Assembly: GCA_025937895.1 (NCBI GenBank)
Contig: JAICQL010000008.1
Location: forward strand, 23,306 to 87,305
Length of the DNA stretch: 64,000 nucleotides
Direction of reading: 5' to 3'
From: Polyangiaceae bacterium
GTDB lineage: Bacteria; Myxococcota_A; Polyangia; Polyangiales; Polyangiaceae
This document shows, one piece after another, positions 44,921 through 52,450 of this stretch (positions within the stretch are counted from its first letter, which is position 1; the number at the start of each line of letters is the position of its first letter). The notes under the pieces were generated by a model, which was given only the letters and a program-made list of their open reading frames with translations, ran no database searches and had not been told where the DNA came from. A program made the translations under genes and the position numbers.

Positions 44921-45499
44921 TCAGAACTTACCGCCGAAGCCAGCGCCGAAGTAGCCACGGCTCTGGCCTCTGCCCGGCGGGCGAGCTCCCTTCAGCTCGA
45001 GCTCAGGCCCGGCCTGGCGCAGCGGACCGAGCTCACCCGCGTCGTACTTCAGCCGCAGAGACGTGGACCACTGCGGGCCGCGGCAATCGGGCAGGCAATC
45101 GCGCTCGCGACCCGGCACCGTCTCCAGCTGTTGGGACAGGCTGAAGCTGCCGAGGTCGAGCACTACCATGGGTACCTCGAGGCGCAGGTCTGCATCGGTG
45201 GAGAAGCGCCAGGCCTCGGGCACCTTGCCATATCGCCAGTAGCTGCTCCACGGCGGCCCTTCGCGGCTCGCGCCGGCCGCGCCCGGCGGGGACAGCTGAA
45301 AGCGCGGCACGGCCGGCAAGGACAACGGCCGGGCTGGTGCGGGCTCCGTCTGCGCTGCCGGCGCTGGCCCGCTCTGCGCCGCACCCACCATGGGCAGCGC
45401 GATGACCCCGGCAAGCACCCGCAACCCCAGCGCCAAAGCTCCGCGGTGAAAACGCGAGCGAGGTGATACCGACCAACGCATGCGCCAACCAAGTGACAT
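44921..45499 (-). CDS. Secreted protein of unknown function
   Basis: A 192-residue protein with a probable signal peptide (ALALGLRVLAGVIALPMVGAAQ), a Pro/Ala linker and a C-terminal part of alternating polar and hydrophobic residues ending in YFGAGFGGKF, where the final Phe is typical of outer-membrane beta-barrels. Two Cys (RDCLPDCRG) may form a disulfide. No family recognised. The start could also be ATG at 45481. Confidence 0.6.
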   Translation of the reverse strand: MSLGWRMRWSVSPRSRFHRGALALGLRVLAGVIALPMVGAAQSGPAPAAQTEPAPARPLSLPAVPRFQLSPPGAAGASREGPPWSSYWRYGKVPEAWRFSTDADLRLEVPMVVLDLGSFSLSQQLETVPGRERDCLPDCRGPQWSTSLRLKYDAGELGPLRQAGPELELKGARPPGRGQSRGYFGAGFGGKF

Positions 45500-45574
45500 C
45501 GGCAAGGAGTGGCAGCACGGGCGCCGAGGGGCGCCGGGCCAGAGCCAGCGCCATCCCCGGGCCGCGCTCGCGCC

Positions 45575-45997
45575 TCAGCCCTTCTTCAGTTGCGCGTTGA
45601 ACATCCAGTTGATGCCGAAAACATCGGTCAGCATGCCGAAGCGAGCGCCCCAGAAGGTGTCTTGCAGCGGCATGATCACCTTGCCCCCGGCGGCGAGCGC
45701 GTCGAACTTGGCCGCCATCTCGTCGGGCTCGCTGAAGTCGAGACAGACATGCACGTTGTTGCCCGCGGCACAGGCCATACCTGGCTGTGTATCGCTGATC
45801 ATGAGCATGCCGCCGCCGATGTCCAGCGTGGCGTGCATCACGCGCTGGCCGTTCTGCGGATCGGGCTTGGCGCCTGGGATGTCGGAGAAGCGCTGCAGGT
45901 GCTCCGTCGTGGCGCCCAGCGCCCGCTCGTACAATTTGATGGCCTTTTCGGCGGTACCATCAAAGTTGAGGTAGGGATTGAGTTGGTTGATCGCCAT
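45575..45997 (-). CDS. PhnB-like VOC family protein
   Basis: A 140-residue VOC-fold protein of the PhnB/YjdN (3-demethylubiquinone methyltransferase-like) group: NPYLNFDGTAEKAIKLYERALGA, VMHATLDIGGGMLMISD, VCLDFSEPDEMAAKFDALAAGG and FWGARFGMLTDVFGINWMFN. The activity of this group is unknown. GAGGAG lies 6 nt before the ATG at 45997 and decides the start. Confidence 0.92.
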   Translation of the reverse strand: MAINQLNPYLNFDGTAEKAIKLYERALGATTEHLQRFSDIPGAKPDPQNGQRVMHATLDIGGGMLMISDTQPGMACAAGNNVHVCLDFSEPDEMAAKFDALAAGGKVIMPLQDTFWGARFGMLTDVFGINWMFNAQLKKG

Positions 45998-46212
45998 TGG
46001 TTTCTCCTCTTCGACTCGGCCCTGAACGAGAGCCGGACCTTCCATTCGGCGTGCGGCCGAAGTGGAGGGCTTAGTGCAGTTTCGCAGCACGGTGGGAGGT
46101 TTTGCCGTCACTCCGGCGAACGGAGCGAAAGTCCGCGCTCGCGCCCGAGGCAGCCCGTCCGCGTGCTGAGCGGTGCGGCGGCCCTGGCATTCGACTTGCT
46201 AATGACAGGCAC

Positions 46213-46926
46213 ATGAGAAGGGCAAACAGGAGCTCCTGGTTGTGGCTCGGTGGCACTGCCGTGGCCGGGGCCGTGCTCGCGCGCTGGCAGCTGGCGCGCT
46301 GGTTCACGGAGCAGCCGCGCTATGTGCGCGAGCGCAAGGTCGACGGCCTCGAAATCCGTTGCTATGCGCCGCACTGGGTGGCGGAGACGCGCGTGCAGGC
46401 CCCGTGGGAGGAAGCGCTGCAGGAGGGCTTTCGCCGTCTGGCGAGCTACATCTCGGGTAGCCACCAGCTGCCGCCGTCTCGCGCAGCAGCAGTGGCCGAT
46501 CCGGACGAGCCGGTGGAGAGCACGGCGCCCACGGTGCGACGCCAGCCCGAGCCGATTGCCATGACCGCGCCCGTTCAGCTGCAACGCAGCGCGCCCCTGT
46601 CCGAGCTGCCGGTGAAGCCAGAAGACCCTGCCAGTCACGTCGTGACATTTCACCTGCCGCGCGGGCGAGCTGCCGCCAATCTGCCGGCCCCGGAGGATCC
46701 GCGCGTGCAGCTGAGCTACAAGCCCGAGACGCGTGTGGCCGTGCTGCGCTATCGCGGCGCTCACGACGCGCTGACGATGGCGTCGCGCTCGCTGGAGCTG
46801 CTGGTGGCGCTGCGCCGCGCGGGGCTGCGCTACCGGGGCAATCCGCAGTTCGCCGGTTACGATCCGCCCTCCACCTTGCCGTTGCTGCGCCGCAACGAGG
46901 TCTGGGTCGAGCTCGAGGCGAGCTGA
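46213..46926 (+). CDS. SOUL haem-binding family protein
   Basis: A 237-residue protein with one N-terminal membrane anchor (WLWLGGTAVAGAVLARW), then a SOUL/HBP-like domain: LEIRCYAPHWVAETRV, EGFRRLASYISG, PIAMTAPVQ, VVTFHLPRG and the end GYDPPSTLPLLRRNEVWVEL, a strong family signature. SOUL proteins bind haem or porphyrins in eukaryotes; the bacterial role is unknown. The ATG at 46213 starts before the anchor. Confidence 0.88.
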   Translation: MRRANRSSWLWLGGTAVAGAVLARWQLARWFTEQPRYVRERKVDGLEIRCYAPHWVAETRVQAPWEEALQEGFRRLASYISGSHQLPPSRAAAVADPDEPVESTAPTVRRQPEPIAMTAPVQLQRSAPLSELPVKPEDPASHVVTFHLPRGRAAANLPAPEDPRVQLSYKPETRVAVLRYRGAHDALTMASRSLELLVALRRAGLRYRGNPQFAGYDPPSTLPLLRRNEVWVELEAS

Positions 46927-47004
46927 AGTACGTGTCAAAGCGGACCAGCCCTGCACGCGCGCCTCGACAGCGCGCGCCGTACGCTCTAGGAATGGCTTCT
47001 GGAA

Positions 47005-47682
47005 ATGACGCCGTGGATCCTGGTCGAGCGCAGTGAAACACCGGACGGGACGCGCATCGAGCTGATGCGCCGGGGCGAGCAATTCAGCATCCGCGCCAAC
47101 GGTGAGCTGCTGATGAACAGCAGCGTGCATGGCTCGGAGGAGGCGCTCGCCGAGATCGCGCTCGGGGCGCTCGCGCCCGCGGTGCGCGCCAGCGCGCGGG
47201 TGCTGGTAGGCGGGCTCGGTTGCGGCTACACCCTGGCGGCCGCGCTCTCGCGGCTCGGGCCCAGGGCGTCGGTCAGCGTGGCGGAGATCGCGCCGGCCGT
47301 GGTGCGCTGGAACCGCGACGTGCTGGGCCAGCTCACGGGCAAGCCGTTGGAGGACGGCAGGGTGAGCGTGCTGGAGACAGACATCTGCGACCTGTTTCGC
47401 GCCCGCCGGCACACCTTTGACGCGGTGCTACTGGACGTGGACAACGGTCCCCGGGCGGTGGCGCGCAAGAGCAACGGCTGGCTCTACACGCCAGCGGGGC
47501 TGACGGCGATCCGTGCCTCGCTCAGCCCCGGCGGCATCCTGGCTATCTGGTCCGCTGGCCCCGAGGTCGGCTTCTCCGATCAGATGCGCGCTACGGGTTT
47601 CCGTGTGGTGCTGCAGCGAACTCCGGCGCGCCGCGGCCGCACGCGCCAGCGCCACTGGATCTGGCTGGGCAGCTGCGAGTGA
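47005..47682 (+). CDS. Spermidine synthase-like SAM-binding protein
   Basis: A 225-residue Rossmann-fold protein of the spermidine-synthase-like group. It contains LMNSSVHGSEEALAEIALG, the SAM-type Gly loop VLVGGLGCGYTLAAAL, SVAEIAPAVVRWNR and FDAVLLDVDNGP. It is shorter than true spermidine synthases (about 280 residues), and the key Asp-rich substrate site is changed to LLDVDNGP, so polyamine synthesis is doubtful. Confidence 0.82.
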   Translation: MTPWILVERSETPDGTRIELMRRGEQFSIRANGELLMNSSVHGSEEALAEIALGALAPAVRASARVLVGGLGCGYTLAAALSRLGPRASVSVAEIAPAVVRWNRDVLGQLTGKPLEDGRVSVLETDICDLFRARRHTFDAVLLDVDNGPRAVARKSNGWLYTPAGLTAIRASLSPGGILAIWSAGPEVGFSDQMRATGFRVVLQRTPARRGRTRQRHWIWLGSCE

Positions 47683-47685
47683 TCC

Positions 47686-47858
47686 CCTCGAGCTGAGCTG
47701 ATCAGTCGAGGCTCCAATTGCTGAGTGATGCGCGAGCACCGTAGCCAAGCAGAACCTTCGGCCGGCCAGGCCGAAATTCCCATCGATACTCGCCATTAGG
47801 GGGTTCTCGTAGTAACTGCGCGGGCCGACTAGTGCCTGGGACGGACTCGAGGCACTAG
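47686..47858 (+). promoter_or_regulatory. Three stacked inverted repeats between the spermidine synthase-like gene and secF
   Basis: The 208-nt gap holds three hairpins: CCTCGA/TCGAGG (47686-47711, 14-nt loop), TTCGGCC/GGCCGAA (47757-47775, 5-nt loop) and CTAGTGCCT/AGGCACTAG (47829-47858, 12-nt loop). The second could be the terminator of the upstream gene. The third lies 33 nt before the secF start and may be part of its leader. None has a T-tract. Confidence 0.5.
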
Positions 47859-47890
47859 AGTTCGTCGCCTCTAGCACCGCGAGAGCATCG

Positions 47891-49129
47891 ATGCGCCTCT
47901 TCTCCTTGAGCAAGACCTACAACTTCATGCGGGTGGCCCCGCTCTGCTCTTTGTTGAGCTTGCTGGCCATCGTGGCCACCCTGGTTGCGCTCTTCTATCC
48001 GGGGCCGAAGCTCGGCACGGACTTCGTGGGCGGCACCGAGATCGAGGTGGCGTTCCGCACGGATATCCCGGCGCAGCGCGTGCGCGAGGCGCTGGAGGCG
48101 ATCGATCTGAATGACGCGGACGTGGTGGAGGTGCGCACGGGCACCGATACCGCCAGCGCGGATCGCTACATCATCCGCGTGCCGGAGGTCTCGACGATCT
48201 CGGACGCCACGCAGCGCAGCACCGAGAGCCAGCTGTGCCTGCAGCCGAACGCCGCGGCGGATTGCACCGACGCGCAGCACGCCACCGAGGTGAAGTTCAG
48301 CCCGGGCGGTGACCGCATCACCGCTCGCTTCTCCGCACCGCCGGACCCGGCCTGGATCCGCGAGCGGCTGAGCCAGGTCCCGGGGCTAGAGCTGCGGCCC
48401 GACGCGGATAACCCGCACGTGGATCCGAACAACCCGGACAAAGTGATCGTCGAGCTGCTGGGCACGGGCGACAAGATGTTCGCCGCGCTGGGCAAGGCGC
48501 TGGGTGCTGAGGCCATGCCCGATGCTCCGCTGCGTGTGGAGTGGGTGGGCCCGAAGGCGGGCGCTCAGCTGCGTGACGCAGCGGTCGCCAGCATCCTGAT
48601 CACCCTGGTGGCCATCATGCTCTACGTGGGCATCCGCTTCGACATGCGCTTCGCCCCCGGTGCGGCGCTCTGCTTGCTGCATGACGCCGTGGTGGCCACC
48701 GGTGCGCTGATGCTCGCCGGCAAGGAGCTGAACCTGGAGGTGATCGCCGCCCTGCTCACCATCATCGGCTTCTCCGTCAACGACACGGTGGTGATCTACG
48801 ATCGCGTGCGCGAGAACTCGCGGCGCCTGCGTAACGCCACCTTCCCCGAGCTGGTCAACCTGAGCGTGTCGGAGATGCTGGGCCGCACCGTGATCACCAC
48901 GGGTACGGCGGTGATCAGCCTGTTGCCGTTCTTGATCTGGGGCACGAACGCGCTGCAGGATTTTTCCTTCGTGATGATCATCGGCATGCTCGCGGGCGTG
49001 TACTCCACGGTGTTCGTCGCGCTGCCGATCACGCACTGGCTGGACAAGGTGATGGCACGCCGGAAGAAGGCGGCGCCGCGCCGCCGCGCTCCCGTGCCGC
49101 GCGCCAAGCGCGAGCTGAATCCGCTCTGA
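47891..49129 (+). CDS. secF: Protein translocase subunit SecF
   Basis: Membrane component of the SecDF complex, which uses the proton gradient to complete export through SecYEG. The 412-residue protein has TM1 (about 14-36), the motif LGTDFVGGTEIEV at the head of the periplasmic domain, and five C-terminal helices with IIGFSVNDTVVIYDRVREN and LGRTVITTGTAVISLLPF. The periplasmic region is about 190 residues, nearly twice that of E. coli SecF, owing to a middle insert with two Cys (QLCLQPNAAADCTD). secD is not adjacent, contrary to the usual secDF order. Confidence 0.95.
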   Translation: MRLFSLSKTYNFMRVAPLCSLLSLLAIVATLVALFYPGPKLGTDFVGGTEIEVAFRTDIPAQRVREALEAIDLNDADVVEVRTGTDTASADRYIIRVPEVSTISDATQRSTESQLCLQPNAAADCTDAQHATEVKFSPGGDRITARFSAPPDPAWIRERLSQVPGLELRPDADNPHVDPNNPDKVIVELLGTGDKMFAALGKALGAEAMPDAPLRVEWVGPKAGAQLRDAAVASILITLVAIMLYVGIRFDMRFAPGAALCLLHDAVVATGALMLAGKELNLEVIAALLTIIGFSVNDTVVIYDRVRENSRRLRNATFPELVNLSVSEMLGRTVITTGTAVISLLPFLIWGTNALQDFSFVMIIGMLAGVYSTVFVALPITHWLDKVMARRKKAAPRRRAPVPRAKRELNPL

Positions 49130-49141
49130 CGCAGCTGTCGC

Positions 49142-49164
49142 GCCGGTGCCGGTGCACCGCCGGC
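49142..49164 (+). terminator. Putative secF terminator
   Basis: A hairpin from GCCGG (49142-49146) to CCGGC (49160-49164), with an inner palindrome CGGTGCACCG, starts 13 nt after the secF stop and is followed by TCTTT. Confidence 0.45.
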
Positions 49165-49306
49165 TCTTTCACAAAGGCTGCGAGCGGCGGGCGCACCACG
49201 AACCATGGCTGGCCCTCGTTTGCGAGCCGCGCCACCAACAGCTTCTTCTTCTCGCTGCCGCCACGCGGCGAGTGAGGGGCTGCACTGTAGCTCCGGTGGG
49301 ATGCGC

Positions 49307-50215
49307 TCAGCCAGCGCCGGAGAACAGCTCCAGCCGCGCGGCTTCGCAGATGGCGACCACCGCCGCGTGGCTCAGCCGCCGCGCCACCGAGATGGCGTAG
49401 AAGCGCTCGCGCACATCGCTCACCCGACCGATGAGCTGCACCCCGTGCTGGCGGATCACCTCGGCCTCCACCGCCGTGGGTGCCGAGAAGATGCCGGCGC
49501 CGTCGGCGCCGAAGGCCTCGAGCAGCGCGCTGTCCTCAAACTCCATCACCACGCGCGGCTGGATGCGCTTGCGCTCGAACCACTGATTGAGCGAGCGGCG
49601 CAACGTCAAGCTCTCCAGCGGCAGCAGGAACGGCGCGCCGCTCAGCGAATCTGGAAACCCGCGCCGATACTGGCTGGCGAGCGACTTGCTGCCAAACAGG
49701 CTCACCGTCGTCTCGCCCAGTAGATGATTGAAGGCCTTGACGGCGCTACCGGAGGGCACCGGCGCATCGGAGATCACGATGTCCAGCGTGTGCAGCGCCA
49801 GATCTGCCAGCAAGCGCTCGTAAGAGTCCTCGTAGCAGACCAGGCGCACCGGCTGCTCGAGCGCCAGTGCCGGCTGCAGCAAGCGCCGCACCACCAGCTT
49901 GGGCACGGCGTCCGCCACGCCCACGTCCAGGCGCAACGCCTGCCCGCCCAGCGTGCCCTTCACGGTGTCGACCATCTCGCGACCGAGCGTGAAGATCTCG
50001 TCGGCGTAGCGATACACCACACGACCAGTGTCGGTCAGCGACAGTTTTCGCCCCACTTTGACGAATAGCTTCTCCCCGAGCTGCGCTTCCAGGGCATGGA
50101 TCTGCGCACTGAGAGTGGGATGTGAGAGACGCAGCACCTTGCCAGCTGGCGCCAGACCGCCCTCCCGCGCCACAGTCCAGAAATACAGGAGGTGATGGTA
50201 GTTGAGCCATTCCAT
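49307..50215 (-). CDS. nhaR: LysR-type regulator NhaR
   Basis: A 302-residue LysR regulator. The N-terminus MEWLNYHHLLYFWTVAREGG is the hallmark of NhaR, the Na+-responsive activator of the Na+/H+ antiporter gene nhaA in enterobacteria. The helix-turn-helix reads LRLSHPTLSAQIHALEAQLG, and the effector domain follows (LRLDVGVADAVPKLVVRRLL). No nhaA is in the window. It is divergent from htpX; an inverted repeat lies between them. Confidence 0.88.
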   Translation of the reverse strand: MEWLNYHHLLYFWTVAREGGLAPAGKVLRLSHPTLSAQIHALEAQLGEKLFVKVGRKLSLTDTGRVVYRYADEIFTLGREMVDTVKGTLGGQALRLDVGVADAVPKLVVRRLLQPALALEQPVRLVCYEDSYERLLADLALHTLDIVISDAPVPSGSAVKAFNHLLGETTVSLFGSKSLASQYRRGFPDSLSGAPFLLPLESLTLRRSLNQWFERKRIQPRVVMEFEDSALLEAFGADGAGIFSAPTAVEAEVIRQHGVQLIGRVSDVRERFYAISVARRLSHAAVVAICEAARLELFSGAG

Positions 50216-50255
50216 GCGGGTGGGCTCATGATATGTCGGGTTTTACGACGCAACG

Positions 50256-50280
50256 TGTAGAAACTTCGTCATGGTCTACA
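50256..50280. promoter_or_regulatory. Inverted repeat TGTAGA-N13-TCTACA between nhaR and htpX
   Basis: A perfect 6-bp inverted repeat of 25 bp overall, with the T...A arms usual in LysR-type operators, 41 nt upstream of the nhaR start and 159 nt upstream of htpX. It is a candidate NhaR autoregulatory site. Confidence 0.4.
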
Positions 50281-50438
50281 TGGCTGCCGGTATTACCCTG
50301 CCCTAGTCAGACATCTCATCTCTACCCGAGGCGCCGCGCCGCCGGGCGCTCGCGTTTTCTTGCGAGCAGCGCCCGAGAGCTGGCCGACAGCGCCTCGTAA
50401 ACAGCGTTCGGAAGAAGGAGCCCTCCGCGGAGTTCGCC

Positions 50439-51338
50439 ATGAAGAACCAGCTAAAGACCATCGCCTTGTTCGGTACCCTCACTGCTCTGTTGGTGGGCTT
50501 TGGCGGTCTGCTCGCGCCCAGCTACCTGTACGTGTTCGCTGCGCTCTCGCTGCTGATGAACCTGGGAGCGTACTTCTTCTCCGATCGGGTGGTGCTGCGC
50601 ATGCACGGCGCCACCGAGGTGCCGCGCGAGCGCGCGCCGGAGCTACACGCCATGGTGGAAGAGCTGGCGCAGAAGGCTGAGCTGCCCAAGCCGCGCGTGT
50701 TCGTGATCGCGGAGGCTGCACCCAACGCCTTTGCTACCGGCCGCAACCCCGAGCACGGCGTGGTGGCCGTGACAGAGGGCATCCTGCGCATCCTGGATCA
50801 GCGCGAGCTGCGCGGCGTGCTCGCGCATGAGCTAGCACACATCAAGAACCGTGACATTCTGCTGTCCAGCGTGGCCGCGGCCGTGGCTTCGCTGATCAGC
50901 TATGCCGCGCAGGCGCTCACCTTGGGCGGCCTGCTGGGCTCGAGCTCCGAGCAGGAGGAAGGCGCGAGCCCGCTCGGCGGCTTGCTGGTGGCGCTGGTCG
51001 CGCCGCTGGCTGCCAGCGTGGTTCAGCTCGGTATCTCTCGCTCGCGCGAGTACCTCGCCGACGAGACCGGCGCGCGCATCTCGGGCGATCCGGAGGCGCT
51101 GGCCCGTGCGCTGACCAAGCTGGAGCGCGCCACCCGGGTAACCTCCCCGGTGCAGACGGCGCCTGCCACCGCCAGCCTGTTCATCGTCAATCCCTTCGGA
51201 GCCAGGGAGCGCGTGTCACGCCTGTTCTCCACGCACCCGGACACTGCCGAGCGGGTGCAGCGCCTGCTCGCGCTGGCGGGCCGTGCGCGGCGCTCCAGCG
51301 ACATGCCGGCCACGCCGGCGCTGGAGAGGCTGTCATGA
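50439..51338 (+). CDS. htpX: Membrane protease HtpX
   Basis: Zinc metalloprotease of the inner membrane that degrades misfolded membrane proteins; 299 residues. It has two N-terminal hydrophobic helices, the zinc site HELAHIKNRD with the third ligand Glu in SREYLADETGA, the substrate-strand PNAFATGRNP and two further hydrophobic segments (VAAAVASLISYAAQALTL and LLVALVAPLAASVVQLGI). GGAG lies about 8 nt before the ATG. terC follows after 32 nt, so the two are probably one operon. Confidence 0.95.
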   Translation: MKNQLKTIALFGTLTALLVGFGGLLAPSYLYVFAALSLLMNLGAYFFSDRVVLRMHGATEVPRERAPELHAMVEELAQKAELPKPRVFVIAEAAPNAFATGRNPEHGVVAVTEGILRILDQRELRGVLAHELAHIKNRDILLSSVAAAVASLISYAAQALTLGGLLGSSSEQEEGASPLGGLLVALVAPLAASVVQLGISRSREYLADETGARISGDPEALARALTKLERATRVTSPVQTAPATASLFIVNPFGARERVSRLFSTHPDTAERVQRLLALAGRARRSSDMPATPALERLS

Positions 51339-51370
51339 GCCGGGCATGGCCCGCGGAAGGCGGCTGAACG

Positions 51371-52414
51371 ATGCCCTTCGAGAGCATTGGCACGCCCATC
51401 ACCTGGGGCGGCTTCCTGGTCTTTATCCTGGTGATGCTGGCGCTGGATCTGGGCGTGTTCCACAAGCGCGCCCACAGCGTCAGCGTGAAAGAGGCCGCGG
51501 TCTGGAGCGTCGTCTGGCTGGGGCTGGCGGCGCTGTTCAACGTGGGCGTGTATGCGCTGTTCGGCGCCGAGCGCGCGCTTGAGTTTGCCACCGGCTACCT
51601 GCTGGAGAAGGCGCTGGCGGTCGACAACATCTTCGTGTTCGTCGTCATCTTCAGCACCTTCGGCGTGCCGCTGCGGAGCCAGCACCGCGTGCTCTTCTGG
51701 GGTGTGCTGGGCGCGCTGGTGATGCGCGCCGGCTTCATCATCGTGGGCGGCGCGCTGGTGCAGCGCTTTCACTGGATGCTGTATGCATTCGGAGCGCTGC
51801 TGGCGTACACGGGCTTCAAGCTGCTGGTCCACCGAGACGAGGAGCCGCACCCGGAGAACAACCCGCTGCTGCGCCTGTTCCGCCGCTGGGTGCCGGTCAC
51901 GAACGAATACGCGGCCGACCAGTTCATGGTGCGGCGCGATGGGCGGCGCTACGCCACGCCGCTGCTGCTGGCGCTGGTGGCCGTGGAGGTGTCCGACGTG
52001 ATCTTCGCCGTGGACTCCATCCCCGCGGTGTTCGCCGTCACGACGGACCCGTTCATCGTGTTCACGTCCAACATCTTCGCCATCCTCGGTCTGCGCTCGC
52101 TCTACTTCGTGCTGGCAGACATCATCACGCGCTTTGCGTACCTGAAGGTGGGGCTGGCGCTGGTGCTGATGTTCGTGGGCGCCAAGATGCTGCTGGCAGG
52201 CTGGGTGAAGGTGCCGATCGCGCTCTCGCTGGCGGTCATCGCGACCATCCTCGCGGGGTCCATCGTGATCAGCTGGCTGCGCTCGCGCGGGGGCAAGGTG
52301 GCAGCGGGGCCCGGGGCAAGCACCTCTGTGGCGGCGGAGCCACCGCCCGCCGACACCACCGCCGCGCCCGCGCAGAAGCCGGGAGAGCGCGGGGCAGAAA
52401 AGGCGGCGAGCTGA
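51371..52414 (+). CDS. TerC/Alx family membrane protein
   Basis: A 347-residue integral membrane protein with eight or nine helices. TerC family signatures are LEKALAVDNIFVFVVIFS, FGALLAYTGFKLL, VEVSDVIFAVDSIPAVFAVT and FTSNIFAILGLRSLYFVL, with the intramembrane Asp residues. The length and motifs fit the Alx branch, involved in manganese export or alkaline response in E. coli. A Pro/Ala-rich cytoplasmic tail of about 45 residues ends the protein. No yybP-ykoY-type leader is visible in the 32-nt gap. Confidence 0.93.
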   Translation: MPFESIGTPITWGGFLVFILVMLALDLGVFHKRAHSVSVKEAAVWSVVWLGLAALFNVGVYALFGAERALEFATGYLLEKALAVDNIFVFVVIFSTFGVPLRSQHRVLFWGVLGALVMRAGFIIVGGALVQRFHWMLYAFGALLAYTGFKLLVHRDEEPHPENNPLLRLFRRWVPVTNEYAADQFMVRRDGRRYATPLLLALVAVEVSDVIFAVDSIPAVFAVTTDPFIVFTSNIFAILGLRSLYFVLADIITRFAYLKVGLALVLMFVGAKMLLAGWVKVPIALSLAVIATILAGSIVISWLRSRGGKVAAGPGASTSVAAEPPPADTTAAPAQKPGERGAEKAAS

Positions 52415-52450
52415 GCGCGGCGCCCACAGCGCACAGGGTACGCCGCCGCG

